NCBI RefSeq assembly: GCF_009208105.1
Contig: NZ_WFKL01000001.1
Coordinates: 372,001-436,000 of the forward strand
Reading direction: 5' to 3'
Origin: Rouxiella sp. S1S-2
Lineage (GTDB): Bacteria > Pseudomonadota > Gammaproteobacteria > Enterobacterales > Enterobacteriaceae
DNA length: 64,000 nt
Positions 9,337 through 18,393 of the stretch are shown piece after piece; the first letter of the stretch is position 1, and every line of letters begins with the position of its first letter. A program made the position numbers and the translations under genes. The notes below the pieces were generated by a model, which was not told the DNA's origin, searched no databases, and saw only the letters and a program-made list of their open reading frames with translations.

Positions 9337-10671
9337 TTGCGGGTCAGACGTTCATTAACGATTAAACAGATGGCGGCGGTGTCCAGCGTAGCGCTGGTGA
9401 CTATCTGTGTGTTCATTGTTATCCAACTGTTCCACTTCGTCGAACAGCGGAGGGATGATTACGCCCAGCAGCTTGAAAATATCGCACATTCGGTAGCCAG
9501 ACCGCTTTCACAGTCGGTGCTTAATGCCGACCTCGATGAAACTCAGCATATCCTGAATACGCTACGGCCGGTGGGTATTCTCAACCGTGCCGACGTGGTC
9601 TTGCCCAATCAAATTCAAACCTTAAGCACTCACTATCCCGAAGGACGTCCGGTTCCCACTTGGGTAACGAAAGGGTTTGATCTGCCGATTAAAGTCTCGG
9701 TGCCGCTGTATTCCCCAGCGACCAATCCCACAACCGCTCAGCCACTGGCTTATTTGGTGCTGCAGGCGGACCCCTATCGGATGTATCAATTTATTGTCAG
9801 CGCGCTTTCGACCATGCTGACCACTTACCTGCTGTTGGCGCTTATTCTTTCGATAGCCATCAGTTGGTGCATTAATCGTCTGATCATTCACCCTTTGCGA
9901 TCGATTGCGCGCGAACTGCAAGCATTACCGGAAAGCGAAGTGCATTATCATCAATTGGCCGCACGCCCACGTCATGAAGATGATGAGCTCGGTGTGCTGA
10001 TCCGCAGCTACAATCGTAATCAGCTACTGCTTGATAAAGCCTTGAAAGCCATGCAGTCAACACCGCAACTCTCTTCCACTCAGCAGGAAGATGACCCTCT
10101 GCATGCTATAAATAATAATGATTTCATTATCTTACTGCGTCCGCAAATAAACCTGCTTACCGGCAAATTAAGCGGTGCCGAGGCCTTCTTATGCCGAGAA
10201 TTGCCTGACGGCGATTACGGCCAGAAAAATGACCTTATCGTCACTGCCAAAGAGAGTGCTGCGGTAGCTTCGCAGGCCGAAAAATTGCTCGAGCTGTCAT
10301 GCCGTACACTGGCCGAATGGCAGCGTCGTGAAATTAAGTTAGCGCTGGCGGTCACACTCCCTGGCGTGCAAATTCAACGTCCCCGTCTCTTGCAGCAGCT
10401 GAAAACCCTGCTGAGCCTTTATCAGATAGGCCACGGTTATCTGATGCTGCAAATTACAGAAACGGCACTTATTGATGATTGGGAGAGTGTAGAGTCCGCA
10501 CTGGGTGAACTGCGCGCGTTGGGGGTTTCAATTCGGCTGGTTGCTGACGGTGTTGAAGCAGAGCCACAGCGGGATTGGCTGCTGTCGCAGGGTATAGTTT
10601 TTGCTCAAGGTGAATTGTTTTCAGCACCTTTGCCCCTCAGCGAGTTTGAGACAAAATTCACCTCTAAGTAA
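9337..10671 (+). CDS. HmsP/PdeK-like membrane protein lacking GGDEF and with a degenerate EAL domain
   Basis: Homologue of E. coli YhjK (PdeK) and Yersinia HmsP, c-di-GMP phosphodiesterases of about 650 aa, but only 444 aa here. The chosen start is the TTG at 9337, 5 nt after GGAGG; it gives (M)RVRRSLTIKQMA, matching the E. coli start. An ATG at 9325 is the alternative. It has TM1 (about 14-34), a periplasmic domain with ADVVLPNQ, TM2 (about 165-190) and a HAMP linker. The whole GGDEF domain is absent. The EAL domain begins (FIILLRPQINLLTGKLSGAE) but the catalytic motif reads EAF, and the DDF and lysine-bearing middle is deleted, jumping from LGVSIRLVADGVEAE to the C-terminal helix. It is probably not an active enzyme and may keep a sensory or binding role. 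It precedes dctA, as in E. coli. Confidence 0.85.
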   Translation: MRVRRSLTIKQMAAVSSVALVTICVFIVIQLFHFVEQRRDDYAQQLENIAHSVARPLSQSVLNADLDETQHILNTLRPVGILNRADVVLPNQIQTLSTHYPEGRPVPTWVTKGFDLPIKVSVPLYSPATNPTTAQPLAYLVLQADPYRMYQFIVSALSTMLTTYLLLALILSIAISWCINRLIIHPLRSIARELQALPESEVHYHQLAARPRHEDDELGVLIRSYNRNQLLLDKALKAMQSTPQLSSTQQEDDPLHAINNNDFIILLRPQINLLTGKLSGAEAFLCRELPDGDYGQKNDLIVTAKESAAVASQAEKLLELSCRTLAEWQRREIKLALAVTLPGVQIQRPRLLQQLKTLLSLYQIGHGYLMLQITETALIDDWESVESALGELRALGVSIRLVADGVEAEPQRDWLLSQGIVFAQGELFSAPLPLSEFETKFTSK

Positions 10672-10964
10672 TGCTGGCTTAATTTTGAGCCAGCTCCCCG
10701 CAAACCCGCTCCCACTCTGACGAAACTTAATATTAATATTTATCTAATTTGTTAGCTGAATCCTTTCAGTTCACTTTTTACAACAACAATGATTGCAAAG
10801 CGAAACAATTTATTTCCATCCTGTTAGCTCAGTGTTATTTTCCGGCTGTCGCTATTCGCTCGACTGCTGTAAATGCAAGGCGATGTACCCTCCTCCTTTT
10901 AGTTCGCTCCGTTCCAGCGTATTGAAATCTTTGGGGATACTTTCACTACAGGATGGCCGTAAAA
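10672..10964 (+). promoter_or_regulatory. hmsP-dctA intergenic region with a hairpin
   Basis: A 7-bp stem, GCTGGCT (10673-10679) with AGCCAGC (10688-10694), immediately follows the hmsP-like stop and may end its transcript, although no T-run follows. The rest should hold the dctA promoter. In E. coli that promoter is controlled by DcuR and CRP, but I do not see a convincing CRP site here. Confidence 0.35.
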
Positions 10965-12245
10965 ATGAAAAAAACGATATTTAAGAGTCTTTATTTCCAG
11001 GTGCTCACCGCCATTACCCTTGGGGTGTTGCTTGGGCATTTTTATCCTGATCTGGGGGCGCAAATGAAGCCGTTGGGAGACGGTTTCGTAAAACTGATTA
11101 AAATGATTATCGCTCCGGTGATTTTCTGTACCGTGGTGACCGGCATTGCTGGCATGGAAAGCATGAAAGCGGTCGGACGCACAGGCGCGATTGCGCTGCT
11201 CTATTTTGAAATCGTCAGTACTATTTCCCTGATCCTCGGGTTGGTTATCGTAAATATCGTCCAGCCTGGTGCGGGCATGAACGTCGACCCCGCTGCGCTG
11301 GATGCTAAAGCGGTAGCCGTTTACGCCGAACAGGCACAGACGCAGGGTATTATTCCTTTCCTGCTCGATATTATTCCGGGCAGTGTGATTGGTGCCTTCG
11401 CCAGCGGTAATATCTTGCAGGTGCTGCTGTTTGCCGTGCTGTTTGGATTTGCACTGCATCGCTTGGGCGACAAAGGCCAACTGATTTTCAACTTCATCGA
11501 CAGCTTCTCAAAAGTTATTTTCGGCATCATTAACATGATCATGCGTCTAGCGCCGCTGGGTGCGTTTGGTGCTATGGCCTTCACCATCGGGAAATACGGC
11601 GTCGGATCACTGGTGCAGCTGGGTCAGTTGATTATTTGCTTCTATCTGACCTGCGTACTGTTTGTGGTCGTGGTATTGGGTCTGATTGCGCGCTTTACCG
11701 GTTTCAGTATCTTCAAGTTTGTTAACTATATTAAAGAAGAGCTGCTGATCGTGTTGGGCACGTCGTCTTCTGAGTCTGCACTGCCGCGTATGCTCGACAA
11801 AATGGAGAAGCTGGGCTGCAAGAAATCGGTGGTTGGGTTGGTGATTCCAACCGGCTACTCCTTTAACCTCGACGGGACGTCTATTTACCTGACAATGGCG
11901 GCGGTGTTTATTGCTCAAGCCACTAATAGTCACATGGATATCTGGCATCAGATTACGTTGCTGGTCGTGTTGCTGCTCTCCTCTAAAGGGGCCGCAGGCG
12001 TTACCGGCAGTGGATTCATCGTGCTGGCCGCCACGCTTTCAGCGGTAGGGCATTTGCCGGTTGCCGGTCTGGCGTTAATCCTTGGTATCGACCGCTTTAT
12101 GTCGGAAGCCCGCGCGCTGACCAACCTGATTGGCAATGGTGTGGCAACCGTAGTGGTTGCTAAATGGGTCGGTCAGTTAGATGAGGAGCAGCTTAATGCG
12201 ACTCTTTCCGGCAAGAAGGCGATCGCTGTCGATAAGGCGGCCTAA
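10965..12245 (+). CDS. dctA: C4-dicarboxylate/orotate:proton symporter DctA
   Basis: Inner-membrane aerobic uptake carrier for succinate, fumarate, malate and aspartate; dicarboxylate/amino acid:cation symporter family, 426 aa (E. coli 428). The start at 10965 gives [17 protein letters not shown], aligning with E. coli; an in-frame ATG four codons upstream is the alternative. Family hallmarks are the serine-rich re-entrant motif [21 protein letters not shown], the [16 protein letters not shown] segment and the C-terminal [21 protein letters not shown] helix that binds substrate. A 14-bp stem-loop lies 84 nt downstream. Confidence 0.96.
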   Translation: MKKTIFKSLYFQVLTAITLGVLLGHFYPDLGAQMKPLGDGFVKLIKMIIAPVIFCTVVTGIAGMESMKAVGRTGAIALLYFEIVSTISLILGLVIVNIVQPGAGMNVDPAALDAKAVAVYAEQAQTQGIIPFLLDIIPGSVIGAFASGNILQVLLFAVLFGFALHRLGDKGQLIFNFIDSFSKVIFGIINMIMRLAPLGAFGAMAFTIGKYGVGSLVQLGQLIICFYLTCVLFVVVVLGLIARFTGFSIFKFVNYIKEELLIVLGTSSSESALPRMLDKMEKLGCKKSVVGLVIPTGYSFNLDGTSIYLTMAAVFIAQATNSHMDIWHQITLLVVLLLSSKGAAGVTGSGFIVLAATLSAVGHLPVAGLALILGIDRFMSEARALTNLIGNGVATVVVAKWVGQLDEEQLNATLSGKKAIAVDKAA

Positions 12246-12654
12246 TCTTTCTTTATAGACCCACGTTTTAGGCAAAAAAGTGGTGCGGTTTAGTAAAAAT
12301 CGCCCCTTTTGACGCTAATTTCTCTTTTAATCCACCGGTTACTTGATGTAACCGGTGGATTATATTCATAATATACTGATATTTATCTCCATCTAGAATC
12401 TCGAATGCTATGCGCGTCAGTCTTTATCAGGCCTCGGGCCAGATTATTTTCATGGCTGTTCGTGACATATGCGAAGCTGCGCTGTCTAACACAGTGCTAC
12501 ACTCGCCGTTTTCGTTTTTTGCATTCGAGCTTGCCTCCTTAAATTAGGGTAAGAGCAAGATTTAATTATTGAAAATTGGATTACCCGCGGTTATTGACGT
12601 TGTTGCAGATGCACACTCAACCACGGCGGGTAGAGTTATTACGTAGGGGTTCAC
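12246..12654. other. dctA-yhjJ intergenic region
   Basis: This 409-base gap holds one strong stem-loop near its start (12329-12361) and presumably the yhjJ promoter near its end. I see no open frame with a ribosome binding site and no recognisable RNA gene. Confidence 0.45.
12329..12361 (+). terminator. Perfect 14-bp stem-loop after dctA
   Basis: AATCCACCGGTTAC (12329-12342) pairs perfectly with GTAACCGGTGGATT (12348-12361) across a 5-nt loop. No T-run follows directly, only ATATTCATAATAT. It is most likely the dctA terminator or an mRNA 3'-end stabiliser. Confidence 0.65.
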
Positions 12655-14193
12655 ATGCAGGGCACCAGAATTCGCTTACTCGTTGGTGGGTTGTTGTTGG
12701 CTTCAGCCTGCAGCAACGTGCAAGCTGAAGCACTACAACCCGATCCAGCCTGGCAACAGGGTAAACTGGACAACGGCTTCAACTGGCAATTGTTTACTAC
12801 GCCGCAGCGTCCCAGCGATCGCATCGAACTGAGGTTAGTCGTTCGTACCGGATCATTGGCAGAAAATCCGCAGCAGCAAGGCTTTGCGCACTTCTTACCG
12901 CGTATTGCGTTAATCCGCAGTGAGGGTTTCACCCCTGCACAGCTTCAGTCTTTTTGGCAGCAGGCGATTGATAATCAACGCCCGATGTCGCCGGTTGTTA
13001 CCTCGTATGATTTCACCTCTTATAATTTGAGCCTGCCTAACGGCCGTCCTGACTTGATTAAGTCGGCGCTCAACTGGCTTGTGGATAGCAGCGGCAAAAT
13101 GGTGATAACGCCTGAGTCGGTCCACGCTGCCTATCAGGCACCGCAGGATCCCATCGACACCGTGCCGTCCGACCCTCAGGACGTGTGGTGGCGTTATCGC
13201 ATTAACGGCTCCACGCTGGTTGGCCATAGTCCTGAGCTGCTGCCGTCCAAAATGGCCAAAGCAGCAGACCTCAGCAAATTTTATCATCAGTGGTACACCC
13301 CTGACGCCATGACGCTTTACGTGGTGGGCAACGTTGACAGCCGTGGCATGGCCGAACAGATCAAAAGTGCGTTCTCCTCGCTAAAGGGAAGCCGCCAAAC
13401 GCCACAAACGCTGCCAACGCTTTCTGATCTACCGGCCAAAGCGATGGCCACCTTTGACCCCACAATTAGCCAGGATCGCCTGTCGCTTGTCTGGAGCATG
13501 CCGTGGCAGCCGATTCAGGACTCTCCGGCACTTAGCGCTTATTGGCGCAGTGATTTGGCACGAGAAGCGCTGTTCCTGCATTTGCAACAGGCGCTGAAAA
13601 CGCCGGCGGAAGAAAAAGAGGCCAAAGAGGGCGGTTCCGTGCAGCCAGCGCTGGGCTTTGACTGCCGCGTGCAGTATCAACACGCGCAGTGTGCTATTCG
13701 TATTGAAGCTGCACAGGAGGCAATTCAGCCCTCCCTGAAAAGATTAGCCACCGAACTGGTTAAACTGCGCGACACCGGCCTGTCTCAGGCCGAGTTTGAT
13801 GCGCTGATAGGCCAGAAGAAAGACCAGCTCGGGCAGCTTTTTGCGACCTATGCGCGCACCGATACCGGCGTGCTGATGAGCCAGCGTCTTCGCTCACAGC
13901 AAAATGGCGTGGTTGATATTGCGCCTGAACAGTATCAGAAACTGCGCCAGGCGTTCTTAACGACCTTAACGCTGCCTGATTTCAATCAGGAGCTGAGACA
14001 GCAGCTTTCGCACGACCCTTCTATGCTGCTGGTTCAACCCAAAGGTGAAGCTGAACTGAGCGTCAAAACGTTGCAAGAAACCTACAGCGCGATAGTGGTG
14101 CCTACTGCGGCCTCGTCGTCCACCGACATACCGGCTACGGATGCACAGACTGCGACGTCTTCCGGCTCGGGTGCGGCAGGAACGGCCCAGTAA
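12655..14193 (+). CDS. yhjJ: M16-peptidase-like protein YhjJ, lacking the zinc motif
   Basis: Predicted secreted member of the M16 (insulinase/pitrilysin) family, 512 aa (E. coli YhjJ 498). A signal peptide of about 24 residues ends at NVQA. In active M16 enzymes the motif HxxEH binds zinc; here the aligned position is HFLPR (residues 79-83), so the catalytic Glu and second His are absent and proteolysis is unlikely. The same loss is seen in the E. coli protein as I recall it. The C-terminus is a low-complexity Thr/Ala/Ser tail. The ATG follows AGGGG. The gene is convergent with kdgK. Confidence 0.9.
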   Translation: MQGTRIRLLVGGLLLASACSNVQAEALQPDPAWQQGKLDNGFNWQLFTTPQRPSDRIELRLVVRTGSLAENPQQQGFAHFLPRIALIRSEGFTPAQLQSFWQQAIDNQRPMSPVVTSYDFTSYNLSLPNGRPDLIKSALNWLVDSSGKMVITPESVHAAYQAPQDPIDTVPSDPQDVWWRYRINGSTLVGHSPELLPSKMAKAADLSKFYHQWYTPDAMTLYVVGNVDSRGMAEQIKSAFSSLKGSRQTPQTLPTLSDLPAKAMATFDPTISQDRLSLVWSMPWQPIQDSPALSAYWRSDLAREALFLHLQQALKTPAEEKEAKEGGSVQPALGFDCRVQYQHAQCAIRIEAAQEAIQPSLKRLATELVKLRDTGLSQAEFDALIGQKKDQLGQLFATYARTDTGVLMSQRLRSQQNGVVDIAPEQYQKLRQAFLTTLTLPDFNQELRQQLSHDPSMLLVQPKGEAELSVKTLQETYSAIVVPTAASSSTDIPATDAQTATSSGSGAAGTAQ

Positions 14194-14204
14194 TACGGGT
14201 AACG

Positions 14205-14238
14205 AGGAGCGCTGCTACGCAATCGGCTGCGCTCCTTT
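14205..14238. terminator. Hairpin between convergent yhjJ and kdgK
   Basis: AGGAGCGC (14205-14212) pairs with GCGCTCCT (14229-14236), followed by TTCG. It begins 11 nt after the yhjJ stop and lies between convergent genes, so it probably terminates yhjJ. Confidence 0.55.
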
Positions 14239-14272
14239 CGCCTGATAAACATCTGTTTCAACCCGCAATAGA

Positions 14273-15205
14273 TCAGGTTGGCATAGCTTCCAGAGGAATA
14301 ATGGCACCACGATACTGAATCACCGTACTGGCGGTTAGGTGTCCACGTTTTGCCGCTTCCTCTTCGCTGGCTCCCGTTAGGCGTTTTGCCAAATACCCGG
14401 CACTGAACGAATCACCGGCCGCGGTGGTATCAATAACGCGTTCCTTTTCCAGTTTAATCGCTGGAACTTCGTGCTGTTCTCCTTTCTCGTTGGAAACAAT
14501 ACAGCTCTCTGCTCCGCGCTTAATCACCACCTCTTGCACACCCAGCGCATGGGTGCGTGAAATCACGTCCTGGTATGGCTGCTTGCCCCACAGCATGTCT
14601 TCGTCGTCCAAGGTCAAGAATGCAATATCGGTACAGGCCAACATTGCCTGATACGCCTGTTGCGTCTGCTCTTTACTGTCCCAAAGGCGTGGGCGATAGT
14701 TGTTATCAAAAATAACCTTTCCACCGCGTGCGCGACACTCGCCGAGCAAAGTCATCAGGCGGTCACGGTTGTCCTGACTGAGAATTGCCAGGCTTATTCC
14801 GCTCAAATAAAGATAGTCAAAATCGACCAATGCCCTGCAAACGGCCTCCGAGTTCGGGCTATTGAGCCAGTAGCGGGCGGCCGCGTCGTTGCGCCAGTAA
14901 TAGAAGGTTCTTTCTCCGTTGGCATCGGTTTCAATCACATAAAGTCCCGGCAGCTTGTTGTCGAGGCGCTGAATTAAATCGGTTGCTACGCCCTCCTGCT
15001 GCCACGCGGCAAGCATGTCGCTGCTAAAGCTATCTTTACCCAACGCGGTGACGTAATGCACTTTTAGCGCTTCATCAGCCACCTGACGGGCAATGTAAAC
15101 GGCAGTATTTAATGTGTCGCCACCAAAGCCTCGGTTTAACAGCTCACCTTTTTGCGATAATTCGATCATGCACTCGCCGATAACGGCAATCTTTTTACTG
15201 GTCAT
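14273..15205 (-). CDS. kdgK: 2-dehydro-3-deoxygluconokinase KdgK
   Basis: Cytoplasmic kinase of the PfkB/ribokinase family that phosphorylates 2-keto-3-deoxy-D-gluconate to KDPG, the step joining hexuronate and pectin breakdown to the Entner-Doudoroff aldolase. It has 310 aa. The C-terminal PfkB signature DTTAAGDSFSAGYL has DTTAAGDS at residues 259-266 with the catalytic Asp265. An N-terminal GGD(x)LNTA sugar-binding segment lies near residues 28-36. The position beside yhjJ is conserved with E. coli. Confidence 0.95.
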   Translation of the reverse strand: MTSKKIAVIGECMIELSQKGELLNRGFGGDTLNTAVYIARQVADEALKVHYVTALGKDSFSSDMLAAWQQEGVATDLIQRLDNKLPGLYVIETDANGERTFYYWRNDAAARYWLNSPNSEAVCRALVDFDYLYLSGISLAILSQDNRDRLMTLLGECRARGGKVIFDNNYRPRLWDSKEQTQQAYQAMLACTDIAFLTLDDEDMLWGKQPYQDVISRTHALGVQEVVIKRGAESCIVSNEKGEQHEVPAIKLEKERVIDTTAAGDSFSAGYLAKRLTGASEEEAAKRGHLTASTVIQYRGAIIPLEAMPT

Positions 15206-15443
15206 GAAGCGGGCCCATCAGTGATTTAGGAAGATGCGTTCCAGTCTCTTCGTAAGTGCCGGATCAGTCAATAGTATTAAAACGCTGTTTTATTATTTTC
15301 CAAGACGCCTCGAAGTTTATAGATTTTTTTATAGGTTTTTCCACGCGTAAATGCTCCTGTAACCGCACGGATTGTGCAGGGCTGCATAATCTCAACTATC
15401 TTTAATGAAACTTATCAATTGATTGTCTGACAGGAACGGACCT

Positions 15444-17507
15444 ATGACTCGCACAGGAAAAGCGCTGAGCTGGACGGCAGGTATAGTGGTCATACTTATC
15501 GTTGCCATTATTATTTTTGTGGCATTGTTCGACTGGAATCGACTTAAGCCAACGATAAATCAGAAGGTTTCTGCCGAGCTTAATCGGCCTTTTGCCATTC
15601 GCGGTGACCTGGGTGTTGACTGGTCACGCCAAAAAGATGAGGGCGGTTGGCGTGCCTGGGTGCCGTGGCCGCACATCCACGCTGAAGACATCGTGCTCGG
15701 CAATCCTGAAAATATTCCGAGCGATGCCCCTATGGTGCATCTGCAGCGTGTCGACGCCAGCCTCGCACCGCTGGCGCTGCTCGACAAACAGGTCTTTATT
15801 CCACGCATCTGGTTGAAGCAACCGGATGCCTCACTGATTCGCCTGGCCGACGGCAAAAATAACTGGACCTTTAACCTCGCCAATAGCGACACCAAAGACA
15901 GCAGTGAACCGCCTTCTGCCTGGTCGTTCAAAATGAACGATATTGTTTTCGACCGCGGTCAAATCGACTTTAAAGACGCGACGCTAAAAGCCGATTTTCG
16001 AGCAGTCATTGACCCGCTGGGTAAACCGCTGCCGTTCACTGAGGTGACAGGAAAGAAAAACGACAAAGGCAGTAAGGATGACGATAAAAACGCGACGCCA
16101 GACTACGTATTTGGCTGGAAGGTTGATGGCAAATACAAGGGTGAGTCATTAAGCGGCAGCGGTAAAATTGGCGGCATGCTTGCACTTCAAGACCCTGATG
16201 CCCGCTTCCCGCTGCAGGCTGACGTGCGCTCGGGCAATACTCGTGTGCAAGTGGCCGGCACCTTAACCGATCCCATGAATTTGGGTGCTTTGGACCTGCG
16301 TCTGAAATTTTCCGGCCAGACCCTGTCGGACCTCTATGGCCTCACCGGCGTGCTGTTGCCACAAACGCCGCCTTATGAGACCGACGGCCACCTTATTGCG
16401 CAACTGCATGACAAAAATGGCGCCAAATTTCAATATCAGGGCTTCAACGGTGAAATCGGCGATAGCGATATTCACGGCTCGCTTACCTATCTTGCCAGCA
16501 AGCCTCGTCCGCAGTTGAGTGGTGAACTGACCTCCAATCAGCTGAGATTCGCTGACCTTGCGCCGCTGATTGGGGCCGACTCGAATAAGGACAAAGCCAA
16601 ACGCGGTGAAACGACGCGCCAACCGTCCGACAAAGTGCTGCCGGTCGAGAAATTTGATACCAAAAGCTGGAGGGTGATGGACGCCGATGTGCAGTTCAGC
16701 GCTAAACGCATTGAACACGGCAAGTCTTTGCCAATCAGCAATCTAAATACCCATCTTAAGCTGAATGACGGCAACCTGCTTCTCGATCCGCTGCGCTTTG
16801 GCGTGGCGGGCGGTAACCTGAACTCGACCGTTAGGCTCGAGGGTGATAAAACACCGATGCAGGGGCGGGTGGATATGCACGCGCGCGGTTTACAACTGAA
16901 AGAGTTGGTGCCGAACGTGCAGTCGATGAAGAAAAGTTTGGGTCAGCTCAACGGCGACGCCAAGCTGACCGGCACAGGCAACTCGGTTGCGGCGCTGCTC
17001 GGCACCAGCAACGGCGAAATGAAATTGTTGATTAATGATGGCGTAATAAGCCGTGGTCTGATGGAAATCGCGGGGCTGAACGTCGGTAACTACGTGGTGG
17101 CCAAAATGTTCGGTGACGATGAGGTGGCCATTAACTGTGCCGCAGCCGATGTGAACATTAAAAGCGGACTCGCGCGGCCAAGCCTGCTGGTGTTTGATAC
17201 CGAAAATGCGGTCATCAACGTCAGCGGCACCAGCAACTTTGCCACTGAGCGCTTGGATTTATCGATTGACCCTGAAAGTAAGGGGCTACGCGTATTGACG
17301 CTGCGCTCGCCGCTGTACGTGCGCGGCACCTTTAAAAACCCGGATGCAGGGGTGAAAGCGGGGCCGCTTATTGCACGCGGTGCGGCAGCGGTTGCATTGG
17401 GGGCAATTGTTGCGCCGGCAGCGGCACTGCTGGCGCTGGTTTCGCCGAGTGACAATGAGTCAAACCAGTGTGGCGCTATCCTGCAGAAAATGAAGGCCGG
17501 TAAATAG
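15444..17507 (+). CDS. yhjG: AsmA-family protein YhjG
   Basis: Large inner-membrane-anchored AsmA family protein, 687 aa from the ATG at 15444 (E. coli 686). AGGA lies 8 nt upstream, which favours this start over the TTG at 15423. One N-terminal helix (WTAGIVVILIVAIIIFVALF) is followed by the AsmA signature FDWNRLKPTINQKVSAELNRPFAIRGDLGV and a long periplasmic beta-rich domain. AsmA-like proteins are linked to outer-membrane lipid homeostasis and possibly to phospholipid transport between the membranes; the specific job of YhjG is not settled. The last codons form one arm of a terminator. Confidence 0.93.
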   Translation: MTRTGKALSWTAGIVVILIVAIIIFVALFDWNRLKPTINQKVSAELNRPFAIRGDLGVDWSRQKDEGGWRAWVPWPHIHAEDIVLGNPENIPSDAPMVHLQRVDASLAPLALLDKQVFIPRIWLKQPDASLIRLADGKNNWTFNLANSDTKDSSEPPSAWSFKMNDIVFDRGQIDFKDATLKADFRAVIDPLGKPLPFTEVTGKKNDKGSKDDDKNATPDYVFGWKVDGKYKGESLSGSGKIGGMLALQDPDARFPLQADVRSGNTRVQVAGTLTDPMNLGALDLRLKFSGQTLSDLYGLTGVLLPQTPPYETDGHLIAQLHDKNGAKFQYQGFNGEIGDSDIHGSLTYLASKPRPQLSGELTSNQLRFADLAPLIGADSNKDKAKRGETTRQPSDKVLPVEKFDTKSWRVMDADVQFSAKRIEHGKSLPISNLNTHLKLNDGNLLLDPLRFGVAGGNLNSTVRLEGDKTPMQGRVDMHARGLQLKELVPNVQSMKKSLGQLNGDAKLTGTGNSVAALLGTSNGEMKLLINDGVISRGLMEIAGLNVGNYVVAKMFGDDEVAINCAAADVNIKSGLARPSLLVFDTENAVINVSGTSNFATERLDLSIDPESKGLRVLTLRSPLYVRGTFKNPDAGVKAGPLIARGAAAVALGAIVAPAAALLALVSPSDNESNQCGAILQKMKAGK

Positions 17508-17518
17508 GCCTTCATTTC
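17489..17518 (+). terminator. Terminator overlapping the yhjG stop codon
   Basis: AAATGAAGGCC (17489-17499) pairs perfectly with GGCCTTCATTT (17508-17518); the TAG stop sits at the loop edge. The left arm is coding sequence for the last residues. A short T-rich stretch ends the right arm. Confidence 0.65.
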
Positions 17519-17576
17519 TGTTGGAGTACATTGTTATGAAAAGCGTTTATTGTTTAAAACGCCATCACTGAGTCAC

Positions 17577-18335
17577 TCAATTCAGGACCGCACAGTCGTG
17601 GTCCTGAATTTCTTCAGTGGAGGCGTTGTTGAGCTGCAGCAGATTACGCTGATTGGCCAGCAGCAGGAAATCTCCCCCTTTCAGGCTCACCATCGCCATG
17701 CCGAAATGCCCCATCTTCTCGCGGGCCTCCGGCACGCCTTCAGCCAACAGTCGAAATGCGCCTTTCTCACTCAGCTCGGCCGGTGACACTTTACGCGCCA
17801 GATAAGTATGCCCTATCAGCTTTTCCGGCAGCGTCTGCCAACGATAGCCAACCTGACCCACCTCTTCACTGAGCTGGTTTTTTACCTGAGGCAACAGGCA
17901 TGAGATGTGGATATGCAGCTGATTTTGGCTACGGCCATATTCCGAGTTAATCGCCAGCGAGATATTGCTGTCATCAATCGGCTTGCCGTATTTATCGGCC
18001 ATGTAGTGCCGAGCCTGCCATGCCTGAGCAAAGAAATTTGGTGTGTTGTCTTCCAGCAGTGCCGGACTTTCAATGCCGGTTATTCTGGCGGTTGGCATCA
18101 ACAAAAACTGTAGCGGTCCGACCATGTCCTTGAGTACCACAAAGCCCTGCTGCTCATCAACCTGCACACAGGGTGCCGGTTGGCCGTTCTTTTGCTGATT
18201 GGGAACGCATTTTTGACTGACAATATTCCACAGCGCACTAGGGTTACCGGAGCTTGGCCAAACGTAATAAGCCACGGCGGCAATAACGGCCAGAAAAATA
18301 ATCAGGGGGAACAGCAGACGAGGTTTCAAGCGCAT
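17577..18335 (-). CDS. cdh: CDP-diacylglycerol diphosphatase Cdh
   Basis: Membrane-anchored hydrolase converting CDP-diacylglycerol to CMP and phosphatidate; 252 aa, the normal size. One N-terminal helix (LLFPLIIFLAVIAAVAYYVW) anchors the protein with the catalytic domain in the periplasm. The HIT-like active-site motif HIHIS is at residues 141-145. Two cysteines (CVPNQQKNGQPAPC) near residues 43-56 could form a disulfide. In E. coli cdh lies elsewhere (near sbp/pfkA), so its place between yhjG and yhjE is a local rearrangement. The last codons form an 11-bp inverted repeat (17579-17610) that may act at the transcript end. Confidence 0.92.
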   Translation of the reverse strand: MRLKPRLLFPLIIFLAVIAAVAYYVWPSSGNPSALWNIVSQKCVPNQQKNGQPAPCVQVDEQQGFVVLKDMVGPLQFLLMPTARITGIESPALLEDNTPNFFAQAWQARHYMADKYGKPIDDSNISLAINSEYGRSQNQLHIHISCLLPQVKNQLSEEVGQVGYRWQTLPEKLIGHTYLARKVSPAELSEKGAFRLLAEGVPEAREKMGHFGMAMVSLKGGDFLLLANQRNLLQLNNASTEEIQDHDCAVLN

Positions 18336-18393
18336 TTGAATGGCTCTTTGATAAAGCTCGGCATCGACGAGGCCGCGATGCCGAGCGAAATAA

